A stretch of DNA of 64,000 nt, taken from assembly GCA_036346255.1 (NCBI GenBank), contig CM070628.1:1689840-1753839 (forward strand), given 5' to 3'. Positions 13,071 to 24,700 of this stretch are shown in pieces. The notes under the pieces were generated by a model. It was not told the DNA's origin and made no database searches. It saw only the letters and a list, made by a program, of their open reading frames with translations. The position numbers and the translations under genes were made by a program. The DNA is from Ampelocalamus luodianensis. Lineage: Eukaryota > Streptophyta > Magnoliopsida > Poales > Poaceae. Position 1 is the stretch's first letter; each line of letters begins with the position of its first letter.

Positions 13071-13354
13071 TAAATCAAGTGAGTGACCAAACAGACTCAA
13101 ACCGGCACAGATTGCCTTTAGAACATGCACTACCCAGCCACGTGGCCGGCACCCGTTTTGTTCGCAGGCCGGAACGGACCGCGCCCGCTCGTGCCCATGC
13201 GGGTCGGGCCTTGCCGCCCATTTGGCCACGTGACTCTTCTCTCTCTAACCTCGCTTCCTCTCGTGCCCCCGAGCCGCACCATCGAGCAGTCGCGGCGGCT
13301 GCCAGCGACCAACAAACCAGCGAACGGCGAGCGGCGGCTGGGGAGGAGGAGGAG

Positions 13355-14358
13355 ATGCCGGGGAAGGGGCAGCGGCGGAGGGAGAAGAACCACCGGGAGG
13401 CGCATGGCGGGGACACGCGCCTGCCCCCGCCGCCCAAGCAGCGGGAGCTCTACGCGCTCCCGTCCAAGGTCCGCCGCCTCATCGCCTTCCAGAACAAGCA
13501 GAACAGCAGCGCCAAAGCCGACGCCGACACCGACGCCTCCTCGGGTGTGCTCTCCTTACCCCTATCACCTCAACTACAGCAATTAAAATCTGCTAATTTC
13601 CTACTCACTGACCTTGTCTTGGAATTTTTTTTCACTGTCTGTGATGTTCATGCAGAAATCTAAGAAGCGGACCTTAGAGCCACCTGCTGATGCCGAGGCA
13701 GCAAAGGTTAGAGGCGAGGATGGACCGGTTGCTGATGAGAACATGAATGCGGATGGAAGCAAGGGGAAGCGGAAGCGGGGGAAGGCTATGGATCTTCGTT
13801 TCCAAGAATTGGATGAAAACGTCTCGGTTTCAAAGAAGCAAAAAAAGGAAGAAGTAAGCTGTCTAAGCATTTGATCTGTGCTTGTTTGTTTGACCTGAAC
13901 CATATTTAATCATGTAGCTTTTGCATCCATCCATTTGGATTCTTTGTTGCCTCATGTAAAAGAACAATCCTTTTTCAAGTGATGCTAAGCTAATCGTCTT
14001 TCTTTTGAAAGTTACAAATATTCTAATAAACACCTGCTGGCTGCTGCCTAAAGGAAACCTCCACGTTCTCTCATTAAGGTGTAAACAAGGAATAACATTT
14101 CTTGTACCAGGGATTTCAGACACCTGGATGAGAAGAAAAAGAAGCGCAAGTGCAGTAAGACGGAAAAGTCAAATTTGGTGAAATTGTTGATGCTCCACCA
14201 AAGTTGTCATTCCCGAAGGTACCGTCCCTTCTCCGCATCCCTCTGTCTGAACTCCTCTCACTTAATCTATTTTCTTTATTAAATGTATGGTTTTGCTTTT
14301 GAAGGTGAAGAGTCCTTTAGATGTTTCTCGCGAGTGGCTTAAGATAAGAGGCAATTGA
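13355..14358 (+). pseudogene. CCDC137-like gene, copy 1, damaged in exon 3
   Basis: Proposed exons are 13355-13546, 13656-13853, 14120-14218 and 14305-14358. The product is small, basic and rich in Lys/Arg. Exon 1 begins MPGKGQRRREKNHREAHGG, exon 2 has KSKKRTLEPPADAEAAKV and GKRKRGKAMDLRFQELDEN, exon 3 has LDEKKKKRKCSK, and exon 4 encodes VKSPLDVSREWLKIRGN and a stop. The intact copy-2 exon 3 contains KVKFGEIVDAPPKLSFPK, resembling the conserved core of CCDC137 (coiled-coil domain-containing 137), a nuclear/nucleolar family. Copy 1 lacks 28 bp of that exon around 14160, which shifts the frame. An A7 run near 13841 also puts exon 2 out of phase with exon 3; one A fewer would match. It converges on the P450 at 14.9 kb. 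Family assignment is moderate; the function in plants is not established from the sequence. Confidence 0.6.
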
Positions 14359-14890
14359 GTACAGAAATATCAAAGGCTGGACATCAAGGCCTGGAGTCCT
14401 GGACTCCAGCTTCCGACTCTAGCAGAAAATACATCCTTGTAACCATTTATTTATTATCTGCTTATTGTATCCTTAATAAACCTCCTCTGCTGAAATCAGA
14501 GTAGCTTATAGTTCAGGTTCTATACTCTTGTAGGCAATTTTGGAAGAAAAAAAAACATTGCTGTTTGGGTTTCAGGTCGTTTGTTCTGTTTACTTCCCCG
14601 AATGGATCATTATAGTATTTGTGGTAATGGGTAAGAAAATGTACTGATTATTCGATCTGTGTTTTTTTACAAAGTGTTGGCCATATGTGGCTCCATGGTT
14701 TTGGGATGGTAATTGGAGCATAAACAAACTCATTAAGTACCTTACTTTTACCCTGCAAATTGTCGCATACTGCTTTGTTGTTCTTATGTAAGTACTTGGC
14801 ATGAGTTTGTACAACTTGCCTAAAATCAGCTGTTGGAAATGTACATATTTCCAGTACAGTAACAAAGCTTGCAGTAGCTTGTTCGGGTGT
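14359..14890. other. Intergenic region between convergent 3' ends
   Basis: This is non-coding and likely holds both 3' UTRs. It contains AATAAA-like signals on the plus strand around 14470 (TTAATAAACC). Its counterpart at 24.68-25.22 kb is nearly identical, so it was part of the duplicated unit. Confidence 0.5.
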
Positions 14891-17800
14891 TCAATCTGAA
14901 TATTTTCGGGGATATGCAAACAAATGAAGGCCTTTATCGATGTGGAGCGTAAACATTGTTTTGTATTTTGAATCCTTGGATTCATCTTCCAGTTTGTACC
15001 TGAAGAAATGTATCAGGGTAGCAGCCATGATCTTCATCTGCCTGTATGCAAAATCTTTCCCCAAGCAGATACGAGGGCCCGCCTGATCATGGAATGAAGA
15101 TTTGTTAAATGCAAATGGTTGTCTAGAGGAATACGAAATTAGCTTTGTTGTGTTAACACATGCAATCTTTCTTTTCATTAGGGTGCGTGTAGCCACTTGA
15201 TGTTAGTTGCAGTACTCATTCCGAAAGTACAGCTATGATTTATCACAACTAGCATTAGGTAGCATGATGGCTTCGTCCATCAGTTGGAATCCAATATCAC
15301 AAACTTAATTTTCTGCTTTAGCAACATAAGGCCAGATTTAAATACCACTAGTTGCTCCTGTTTATGTGTTTCTTTTTTCAATTTTTTGGTGAGGATCTGG
15401 GATATGCCTATCATGGACCTAATTTGACTAGAGTTGACCTTGTCCACTTAGTAAAAATATAGGATTTTTAAACATGTGGTGAGATGATTTCCCCCAGTTA
15501 TACTTACATTGAAAGATACAAACTTGTAAGGGCTCTCTTGCTGGAACACTCCATTAACAAGCCATCTTTCAGGCCTGAATTCTTCGGCATCCTCACCCCA
15601 AAGGTATGTCATCCTCCCCATGGCATAAATCATGTAGTTAATTCCATCTCCTTTTATCACTCTATATCCATTAGGTAGCACATCATCTTCATCTGCCATC
15701 TTACCATCCTGCAAAAGTGCCACAGAAAAAAATACCAAGGCAATGCCATTATAATCTCATAATGTTTTGCAAAAAAATCAGTGCGATATTGAATATGTCT
15801 TTAATGAATTTAATAGGGGCTTAGCGTTATGTTGAGTAATTAATTTCTGTCTCCAATTCTTCGTGAGCAGCATTTGCAACTTTTTGCAACCTCGTCCTAC
15901 AGTCCTTTCCCATCCCTATTTATTTCTTTTTGTGGAAAAAAGCAGACCGCCGAATGCAAATGCATCCTAAGAACAGCTAATGGAAACTTCAAGAATCTAG
16001 ATTAGTAGATTGTCATATCTAACCTTGAATTTCCAGAATAACCAAGTATATTCTTAATTTGTTCTTGTTGTTAACTATATATTCACAGATCTCTCATGAT
16101 TATCATTTAGGTCACCATACTGAGCCTGCAACACTAAAAACTAACCTAGTTGCCATCATTATTTAAATGCTACTATACTAATAGCCAGTGTTGCAGGTTA
16201 TGATAAGGTAGCCATTGTTGCAGGTTATGATAAGGTATCATGTAAGTAGGTACTTAATGCCAGATCCAAAACAAGACAAATCATGTCTGGGTTTATTTTA
16301 GTTGAACTCTACTCTATACAAGGAATAGCCTTTGAAGTTATTCGTACCACTGGAACAGCGGGATACAGCCGGAGCGTCTCAGAGATTGTAGCGTGGAGGT
16401 AGTGCATCTTGTCAGTAGCACCTTCGTTTAATTTTGCAGTGAAATTTTCGATGTTATCTTCCTTGACCCACCCAACAGACTCCTTGATTTCAAGGGCAAC
16501 CTTATCCTGCACTATGGGGTTCTTGCACAGCATGTAGAAGAACCAGGAGAGGGTATTTCCCGTGGTGTCTTTCCCGGCAATCAGGAAGTTGAGAACTATG
16601 TCACGCAGGTAACGGTCATTCATCGTCTCAGGGTCCTTCTCGCTTGCTAGTATGAATCTTGATAGTATGTCCTCTTTGGTTTTCTGCATGCCTCATAAAC
16701 GTGAAGATAAAATCCAAAGTAAAATAGCAGAGTAATTTTAGCTGTCTACTACTTTTAAGTGACCAAATTCAGAACTTATTCCAGAATTGCCATACACATT
16801 AAATTTAGAACCAAAGCTGTTGGGAATTAATGCCATGTAGTATGTATACTTGAATAAGTCTTGCATCTTTGCTAGGATGTGAATTTGGAATGGTTGATGA
16901 CCAAGATCTCCTATTTCAATACCAAGTTGAACTTTATGCATCAAGTTAGTTGTTATTCCAAAAACATGAGGCATTTTAGAAAAGACATTACAAGTACAGA
17001 TAGAGTTTCGTAGCCCTTACATAATCACGTCCATTCTTCATTTGCTCTCTCTTTTGATGGATCAACTGCATCACAAAGTCGTTGATGATCTGAATGTTCC
17101 TCTTGAGTTTGGCTTCTGATCCGATATTAAGATACCGTTTCAGTTGCCAGAATATATCAACATATCGGTGGTAAACAAGAGAGTTTGCCTCATCAAAGGC
17201 CTTGCCGAATTGAATGCTAGATTCATCTGATCCAGATAGTGTGTTGAGCTCAAAACCGAACCCCACTTTGAAGATTGAATCCATAGTTGTTTTCATCAAA
17301 TGGTCCTGAGGGAAATTGCATTACAGTGACTTGAATTGCAATCAAAAGGTTAGAATAGGGAGAACTACCAGGTTGGTCTCTGAACTTTGTAGTTGAGCCT
17401 TTCAAGTCACTCAACTTTTGGAACAAGCATAGTTCCTCAAACTTTGAACTCAGATTCAAATTAATACTTATGTTTGTTTGCTTATCAGAAAACTGAGTAA
17501 TAGACAGCCCAATTCAGGAGTGTTTAATAAAAGTACATTTTTTCCAGTTTTCTGCCCAGACCAAATTAACTTTGCTGGTTTCCCCTTGTGTAAGTTAGGT
17601 TCTAAATTAAAACAAAGCATGGACTATGGCTACAAACAGGGTTTTATTACTTATTAATATTGTCTTTTATATTGATCATAGTTATAATAGAAATACCTGC
17701 ATGTCTATAGTAATTCTATTTGCTGCTGCCAATGATATCTTCTCTGCCAGTTTTGCAGCATTCATTATGAACACACCACTGCTGAAGTCACGTAGAACTT

Positions 17801-18750
17801 TGGTCGAGAACTCGTGGCTTGCTAGCTTCCTCTGGTGTCTCCACTTCTCCCCATCTGTTGCAAAAATTCCATCCCCGAAGAGATCGTTCATGATTTGAGT
17901 GTTCAAAGCCCCCTGTGAATTAGGCTGAAACATCATCAAAATTTGTGCTCATAGGCTCAATTATATATATATATATATTTATTTATTTATTTTCCATGGT
18001 CACTCAATTTACTCCCTTGCCTATAAGGTTAACTAATACGAATAGGATGACTAATTTGAGACATAGTTTGACTTTTAGCTAAGTTGCTACCTTATGAAAA
18101 TTATTAGACTTATTTTACATGACAATACGTTACAGTCATCCAGTTTTAGCTTTCAGTTTTGAAACTGTCAGCTGAACGTTATTCATTTATACTTTGCTTT
18201 ATAACATTGCCTTGAAAACACGCTGTTATTGAATCCGATCGTAGCATATTGTAGCAGGTGGTTAATAGTTACAATATTCAAATTTGTCATCCTTTGTATA
18301 AATCTTGCAGGAGTTAAACATCTGACGTACAGACTGAACTATCTATTAGCACGTTAATCCTCATGAAAGAGAGAAGGGGCAAAGATGATCAACACGGAAA
18401 ATCACCTTACTGTATTTACCGAAGCTGGTCCTGAGGACATGCTCAACGACGGCAGGGTCAGAGGTGAAGAGCTCACTGTGCCCAGGATAGACTAGCCTGC
18501 TGGTGCGGTGCAGAAGCGCATATACCACATGTTCGTCGAAGAGCCTGTCGAAGTTCTTGAGCTGGCGGAACACAGTCCCGACGAGCGGTGGCCGGTCCTG
18601 GGCTCTCTGGGCAAACTCTTTGATGCAGAAGGTGGCCAAGGATGCAACAGCGCCAAGGATGTAGATGGTGATCACGAGCAAGGCTACAGCGAGAGCTGAA
18701 AATAAGCACATGCCTGCGGATGCAATGAGGGAGGAGAGCTGGGGATCCAT
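14891..18750 (-). CDS. CYP704A: Cytochrome P450, CYP704 family (copy 1, apparently intact)
   Basis: Six exons on the minus strand join in phase: 18750-18406, 17924-17697, 17305-17021, 16683-16348, 15708-15508 and 15082-14891. Together they give 528 codons and a stop, the usual length for the family. All junctions are GT-AG. The N-terminus has a hydrophobic ER anchor (ALAVALLVITIYILGAVASL). Exon 2 has the C-helix region DGEKWRHQRKL. Exon 4 has the I-helix oxygen-activation motif AGKDTT and the K-helix ETLR. Exon 5 has FRPERW. The heme-binding motif FNAGPRICLG spans exons 5/6, with Cys as axial ligand. CYP704 enzymes are known as fatty-acid omega-hydroxylases in cutin or sporopollenin monomer synthesis; the exact substrate here is an inference. 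The wording around AGKDTT resembles the A subfamily more than CYP704B. A TATA-like ATATAT lies about 50 bp upstream (18793-18801), and upstream sequence diverges from copy 2 beyond about 56 bp. Confidence 0.88.
16183..16236 (+). repeat. 27-bp tandem duplication in CYP704 intron 4 (copy 1)
   Basis: Two adjacent 27-bp units contain TGTTGCAGGTTATGATAAGG and differ by one base. The same duplication sits in copy 2 at 26528-26581, so it predates the segmental duplication. Confidence 0.8.
17962..17995 (+). repeat. TA microsatellite followed by TTTA repeats (copy 1, intron 1)
   Basis: A short (TA)n run is followed by ATTT-type repeats. In unit 2 the same site has grown to two long TA arrays holding two Micron-like elements (50947-51871), so this is the unoccupied allele. 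Confidence 0.8.
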
Positions 18751-18805
18751 TAGAGCGAGCTAGCTGCTGGTGCTTACCGAGAGTTTTACTGTACATATAT
18801 CTTAT

Positions 18806-20105
18806 CTCTGCAATCTACACAGCCACTAGAGTTGTTTTGGTTAGGTCAATGTCCTTGTCTTCTAGATTGAAAATGTTAGTCTTTGGTAGGGTACAGGTCT
18901 GAAAACTGATAGTAGAGTACTCACCCTCAATTAACCATCGACAAAGCTCTTTTCGGTCGAGATAGCGAGATTCTGAGGCCTGATTAGACAGGGAGGCGAG
19001 GGATCGCCCTCTAAGCTCAGTCGAACTCTTCTCGATGAACAAGAAAGCTCTGATCTTTAGCCAACTGGTTAGGAACAAATTTTCTTTATTTCTTGCTTAA
19101 GTGATAATGGATATATATTATCTCTTTTATAGGGATGATCCGACTTGACCCCTAAGAAATAATCGATAAGAAAACATATCTTTAACAATCCCATTTAATA
19201 ATAACTTGGCTAACTAATATATAATACTAAACGTCTGATATATAGATTCCTAAATAATAAATTCTTCCTAATAATTGTGGATATTACTGTTCACATGTCT
19301 TCTACTGTGCCTCGGGTCTTAGTCCATGACAGAAAAAGGACATGTGTTTTCCACATTTTCTATTGGTGTTTTCCACATTTTCTATCGGCCGTGTTAAGGT
19401 AGCATGCGTACCATAATATTTTTGGGTTTCTGGGCAGTTTTGTGCCGTAGCAAATGGACAATCTCGTATTCAAACTATCCAATGGCTCGGAATAATATCG
19501 CTTCTGCACTGATCAGACGTCAAATACAAATTTGATATTTGCAAAATTCCTAGTTTGGTAAGACTGTGTGGATCCTTCTGACTTGAAGCTTTCCTAGCAA
19601 CCAAGTATTCCATATGCGTATCTCACTTTTACCATATTGCACTGCAGGTTCGGGATAAAGAACCTGATTGGGAAGACCAAGACGATGGAAAATAATCGTG
19701 TTTAGTCCTGTTCGAGAACAAATCTGTTCCCAAAATAGTGATAAAGTAATTTATCGCTGTGGCAAACAATGCCCAAAGCTGACCGGTAAGAGATATGCAT
19801 AGCATTCTTTTTATCTTGGAATTGACCTGATGTTTCAGATTGGGATTCTCTGCATTGAAAGTGTCAATACAGAGATTTATAGTGCTAGGGTATTGGAGCG
19901 ATCTCCACCGTCCGATCAAAATCAAAGGACAAGATCAATCACTGCAGTAAAATCGATCCGGTGCTTTTCCGATATATTATGGAAACACTGTTCATAAGTC
20001 AAACATGATCTGCTGCAAAACACTGTTCATATAGCGGTTGTCTGTAGTAATACAGAGAATCCAGAACTAGATTAGACCTATCTAGGTACCAGCGAACAGG
20101 AAAAA
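18806..20105. other. 1.3-kb segment present only in unit 1, upstream of the P450
   Basis: Unit 2 joins the sequences flanking this segment through only about 20 bp (52692-52711), so it was either inserted in unit 1 or deleted from unit 2. I found no convincing terminal repeats or target duplication. The minus-strand frame at 19925-19629 has no domain I recognise. It begins about 56 bp upstream of the CYP704 start codon and probably replaces most of the distal promoter. Confidence 0.5.
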
Positions 20106-20710
20106 AAAATGTCAGATCAAGCAGTGACATGAAATGTCGCCTTGCTGACTCCGTGAGCTGGAATTCAGGAAATTGGGTAGCGAAACTAAAATAATTGATC
20201 AGTTGATTGCCGATCAGGGAATGACAACCTGACAGCAACATCTACACACGCAGCAGTTGTATTTGTCTGTGCTTCTTTGTCATTGACAAGGGGAACAAGT
20301 CAAATTAGTTATATTCCGTCACTGAAACAGCTTTGATGCCTTTTACTTCTACTTGGATCATGAAAGATCCGTATCTAGGGTCCATTCTGCAGCGCATGGA
20401 TTTCACGTAAATTCTAGAGAGAAAAAAATAACTCCATAGCATCTCAAAGATTGAAATTTAGTTGCATGATATCGCTAGGAGCGCGATGTGATTTTCTCAG
20501 TGGAGTCTATTGCCGTCTACTTGCGATGTCATTTTGCAGTCGAATCTGATTGCGATGTCATCTAGCTAAATTTCCATCTTTGCGACCCTACCGATCTGAT
20601 CTTCCCTGAATTTTCCACTAAGTAGCACAAATCCTTGGAAAGGTCTCCGATCGAAACAAAGGGACACGGACAGGCTGAGTGACCCAACCCCGATTACGCT
20701 TTGGCCCAAT
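20106..20710. other. Non-coding flank shared by both duplication units
   Basis: This matches 52712-53174 plus 56005-56165 of unit 2, apart from the PIF/Harbinger-type insertion there. No gene is apparent. The TAA at which that element inserted in unit 2 corresponds to CTAAATTTCC near 20565 here. Confidence 0.65.
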
Positions 20711-20720
20711 AAACAACGTT
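20711..20720. repeat. LINE fragment target-site duplication, left
   Basis: AAACAACGTT is repeated as AAACAACATT at 21372-21381. The unit 2 empty site has one AAACAACGTT at about 56161-56170. Confidence 0.65.
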
Positions 20721-21371
20721 CGTTCCCCTCAGATGCAAATTTTTCGTTTGGCTGGCGATTCGCCATCGGTGCTGGACAGCCGACCGCCTTCAGCGACGAG
20801 AATTGCAAAACCAAGGTGTTTGTGTCTTCTGTGGGCTTGGACTGGAAACCATTGATCACATTATGGTGGGATGCACGGTAACCGGACAAATTTGGGCGCG
20901 ATTCCTGAGACAGGTAGGGTTTCAAGAAGCTATTCCTGTTGGTCGGACTTCTCTTCAAGTTCATTGGATTTCGGCAAGAAATTTGCAACCAAAGCTTCGC
21001 AGGAAGGAGCTAGATTCGTATATAATTCTTGTTTCTTGGATGATTTGGAAAGAGCGTAATCAAAGGATCTTCGAGAAGGTCGTAGCTTCTATCGTCCAGG
21101 TCCTGGCCGGTATTCAGGACGAACATCGCCAGTGGCGCTTGGCATTTGCGACTGGTCGGGGAGTTGCGGTGGAGTAGGTGTCGCTTAGTTGTTTCTTCCT
21201 ACCCTAGTGACCATTTGGTGTTGCTTAGGGTGGGTGTCCTTTTGTTTGTCTTCTTCCCCCCTCCCCCCCTTTTTTTCTGAGTTTAGCTGTAATTTCCTTT
21301 GTATGTTTTTTATTGTCTTTTTTTCGGCTATATAAAATGTTGTGCAAAGCTTTTGCACTTCCTCAAAAAAA
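20721..21371 (+). mobile_element. 5'-truncated L1-type LINE, 3' end only
   Basis: About 650 bp encode the C-terminal end of a LINE ORF2 (20803-21177). A zf-RVT zinc-binding signature is visible (CVFCGLGLETIDHIMVGC) followed by SWMIWKERNQRIFE. The 3' UTR ends in GCTTTTGCACTTCCTC and a poly(A) of 10 at 21365-21374, which overlaps the duplication. Short duplications flank it and unit 2 lacks it, which fixes the borders. It belongs to a different LINE family from the one at 2.9-9.6 kb, judging by the 3' end. Confidence 0.85.
20803..21177 (+). pseudogene. LINE ORF2 C-terminus, zf-RVT domain (fragment)
   Basis: About 120 codons remain open up to the natural stop of ORF2. They carry the C-x2-C then H-x4-C metal-binding arrangement of the reverse-transcriptase-associated zinc-binding domain and the conserved IWKERN block. 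The RT and endonuclease parts are absent because of 5' truncation during insertion. Confidence 0.8.
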
Positions 21372-21381
21372 AAACAACATT
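21372..21381. repeat. LINE fragment target-site duplication, right
   Basis: AAACAACATT differs from the left copy by one base. The following CGGTAAAA continues the pre-insertion sequence seen at 56177. Confidence 0.6.
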
Positions 21382-23560
21382 CGGTAAAAAAAATACCAAA
21401 ACCATATTAGCAGACAGTAGAGAGTGAGGGTATAATACAAATTGTATTAGATAAACAGATACAAACTTAATTTGCCCATATGATCCTTACAGACGTGGTT
21501 CACACTAGCAAGCTAGAGAGTTTTTGGCTTAATTGGCACTGTTACACGTCAAAATAGCAAAACTACCCCCTCTCGCCCCTTGTCCATATGAGTGAATTGG
21601 TAAAAATAGTATCACAGACGCACCGAAAAGTGACACGTGCCGTGCGAACAAATGTAAGATTTTATCTAAAACATTCCAGACTAATCTTGAATTTTTCTCA
21701 CCGATCGTACCGGAATAGTTACATGACTTCTCACCGACCTGTCTCGTGCAACACCTGTCATGATAAATGTAAATGATGCAACATCTTTAAATATTTATCA
21801 ACACAATTCATCTCAATAGCTATTTTTTTCATTCTCATTAACTCAATACCATAATCTCATTCACTTAATGTCAAGAATATCATATATAAGAATAAGCATA
21901 ACAAAAGCATAATAGATAGCATGATAAGAAATATCAATTATAATGGTGAACAATCCATTGTTTACCACTCTACCATGTACTTGCCTCTTTATTCATTCGG
22001 AGCCGGATAGTGAGGCGGCGGTAGCCGATAGGGCACTAGAGGCCACACTCTCTAAACAAATAATTCAAAACAATCTCAAGATCACATCATCACAACACCA
22101 ACACTTTACACTAATCGCCCTCGCAAGTTTACGCCAAACCGACCCAATTAACCCAAATCTACCAGACGCGCTACCAGTTGTCTTAGTAGTAAAACGACTC
22201 TAACTTATTCATCTGAACTCCAAATCTTGACAACCAATACTTTATGAAATCCTCACGTGATTTTCAGCAACTTTCTACTTATAACAAACTCCTGATTCTA
22301 CCGTTTCCTCCCCTGTTTCCTTACACGAAGACTGTTCCAGACTCTATCAGGATAGACCACTTCACAATTTTATATCTTTAATTCTAAAAATTGATAAGAT
22401 ATGAACGATACCAGTTCTGAAAACTACTCTAAATTTCATAATTTATTCAAGTTATCACCGATTTCTAATTCTTTCATTTACTATGTGAAAATAGCCCATC
22501 TACACAATCTTTGCCAACGATACCCGAATTCTGGATAGCAACCTTCCCAAGGTCGTAAATTTTCATTCGCTACTCCGAATCTAGTTATTTAGACCTTGAA
22601 AAGCTAACGAAAATATCTATAACTTTTATAATAGAACATGCTAATAACTAATCTCCCCTTAGACAAAACGATCTACAAATCGTATAAGGACTAATCCATG
22701 GAAACCCTAGGGACTAACAGGGGTTACCTTTGAAGAACGCGATGTCGAACACGAAAACCCGCGAAAACTCTCTCTTTTCCTTTTCTTTCTCTTCCTCCTT
22801 TCCTTCTTCTTCCTTCCTTTCCCTCCTTCATTGCTGGACCTCCTTGGTATCTCCTTCTCCCTTTGGAAGCACAGCAGCAGCAGGGCACACCACCGGGAGG
22901 GGAGGCGGCGGCTTGGAGGGGGGAAGGCGTAGGGGAAGCGACGCACAGGATAGCAAGGGGCGACACCAGAGGAAGGGGAGCACCCCCTGGGTTCCTATTT
23001 AAAGAACAAGAGGTTGGAGGATCGTGGTTTGGACGTAGTAAGGTTGAAAACAATCGGGATTGAATTTGATTCGAGTACACTTTGAATTCGAGTCGGTTTT
23101 CAGCTTTCCTTCTGTGCAGCCAACCTTTCGAATGTCATAACTTTCTCTCCCAAACTTATAATTGAGTGATTTTTTTTTCTATTTATCTAACTCATGGTAG
23201 TTTAACTTTCTATTTGTGGAGCTTTTCTGAAAACGTTGTCTTCATTGCCAATTTGGATTTGGAAGTTCACTCAGTTACGGACTGTGATTCTCTGTGCAGC
23301 CTACTTTGCGGGCCCCATATCTCACATATTGGAACTCCAAATTAGGCAAGTGACGACTCTAAATTAAACTATGCAAAGAGATTTACATCTTTGTAGTTAT
23401 GAGGTTTTTCATTTGAAGTCATTTCAGTCGTAAAAATTATGTTGCAAAATAATGATTGATTTTATCTCATCTCTTGGTGAAGCAAATAAGAAATCTCTCG
23501 ATTTTTTTATATTCTTTTTAAATAAACGGACATTGGAGTCTGAAAGAATTTCAGCAGGAT
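21382..23560. other. Spacer between duplication units, with LTR-like remnants
   Basis: Homology to unit 2 continues weakly to about 21680 (compare 56220-56340). From about 21.8 to 23.5 kb the sequence looks like decayed LTR material, perhaps on the minus strand: a TTTAAATAGG-type promoter signal near 23000, preceded by a CT-rich/GA-rich block at 22760-22990. Open frames there are low-complexity and overlap on both strands. No gene is supported. Confidence 0.4.
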
Positions 23561-23783
23561 TTGACGCACGTAGACCGACACCCGTTTCGTTCGCAGGCCG
23601 GAAGGAGCCGTGCCTGCTCGTGCCTATGCGGGGTCGGGCCGTGCCGCTCAGTTGGCCATGTGAGTCTTCTCTCTCTAACCTCGCTTCCTCTCGTGCCCCG
23701 AGCCGCACCATCGAGCAGTTGCGGCGGCTGCGAGCGACCAACAAACCAGCGAGCGGCGAGCGGCGGCGTGGGAGGAGGAGGAG

Positions 23784-24700
23784 ATGCCGGAGAAGGGGCA
23801 GCGGCGGAGGGAGAAGAACCACCGGGAGGCGCACGGGCACGGCGGGGACTCGCGCCCTGCCCCCGCCGCCCAAGCAGCGACGCCTCCTCGGGTGTGCTCT
23901 CCTTACCCCTATCACCTCAACTACAGCAATTAAAATCTGCTAATTTCCTACTCACTGACCTTGTCTTGGAATTTTTTTCACTGTCTGTGATGTTCATGCA
24001 GAAATCTAAGAAGCGGTCCTTAGAGGCGAGGATGGACCGGTTGCTGATGAGAACATGAATGCGGATGGAAGCAAGGGGAAGCGGAAGCGAGGGAAGGCTA
24101 TGGATCTTCGTTTCAAAGAATTGGATGAAAACGTCTCGGTTTCAAAGAAGCAAAAAAAGGTAGAAGTAAGTTGTCTAAGCATTTGATCTGTTCTTGGCTG
24201 TTTGACCTGAACCATATTTAATCATGTAGCTTTTGCAACCCATCCATTTGGATTCTTTGTTGCCTCGTGTAAAACAAAAATCCTTTTTCAAGTGATGCTA
24301 AGCTAATCGTCTTTCTTTTGAAAGTTACAATATTCTAGTAAACACCTGCTGGCTGTTGCCTAAAGGAAACCTCCACGTTCTCTCATTAAGGTGTAAACAA
24401 GGAATAACATTTCTGGTACTTTGGATTTCAGACGCCTGGATGAGAAGAAAAAGAAGCGCAAGTGCAGTAAGATGGAGACTCTTATGGATTTCCCTGGTCG
24501 TGAAAAGGTCAAATTTGGTGAAATTGTTGATGCTCCACCAAAGTTGTCATTCCCGAAGGTACCTTCCCTTCTCCACATCCCTCTATCTGAACTCCTTTCA
24601 CTTAATCTATTTTCTTTATTAAATGTATGGTTTTGCTTTTGAAGGTGAAGAGTCCATTAGATGTTTCTCGCGAGTGGCTAAGATAAGAGGCAATTGAGTA
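23784..24700 (+). pseudogene. CCDC137-like gene, copy 2, with deletions in exons 1 and 2
   Basis: This is the second copy of the gene at 13355. It starts at 23784 (MPEKGQRRREKNHREAH). It lacks 89 bp of exon 1 (corresponding to 13444-13532 of copy 1) and 34 bp of exon 2 after 24024, where TTAG repeats border the lost piece in copy 1. The exon 2 frame reaches a stop at 24056-24058. Exon 3 (about 24432-24558) is complete, with LDEKKKKRKCSK, METLMDFPGRE and KFGEIVDAPPKLSFPK, so it supplies the part missing from copy 1. The last exon ends at VSREWLR plus stop (about 24646-24685). It cannot make a full protein as given. It lies convergent to the P450, as in unit 1. Confidence 0.65.

Noticed and set aside
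13079..13663. 194-codon plus-strand frame running through exon 1 of the CCDC137-like gene
   Set aside because: It extends upstream of the likely ATG at 13355 and through the intron; only the part from MPGKG to the donor at 13547 fits the second copy.
19629..19925. 98-codon minus-strand frame in the unit-1-specific segment
   Set aside because: No recognisable family, and the frame has no counterpart in unit 2.
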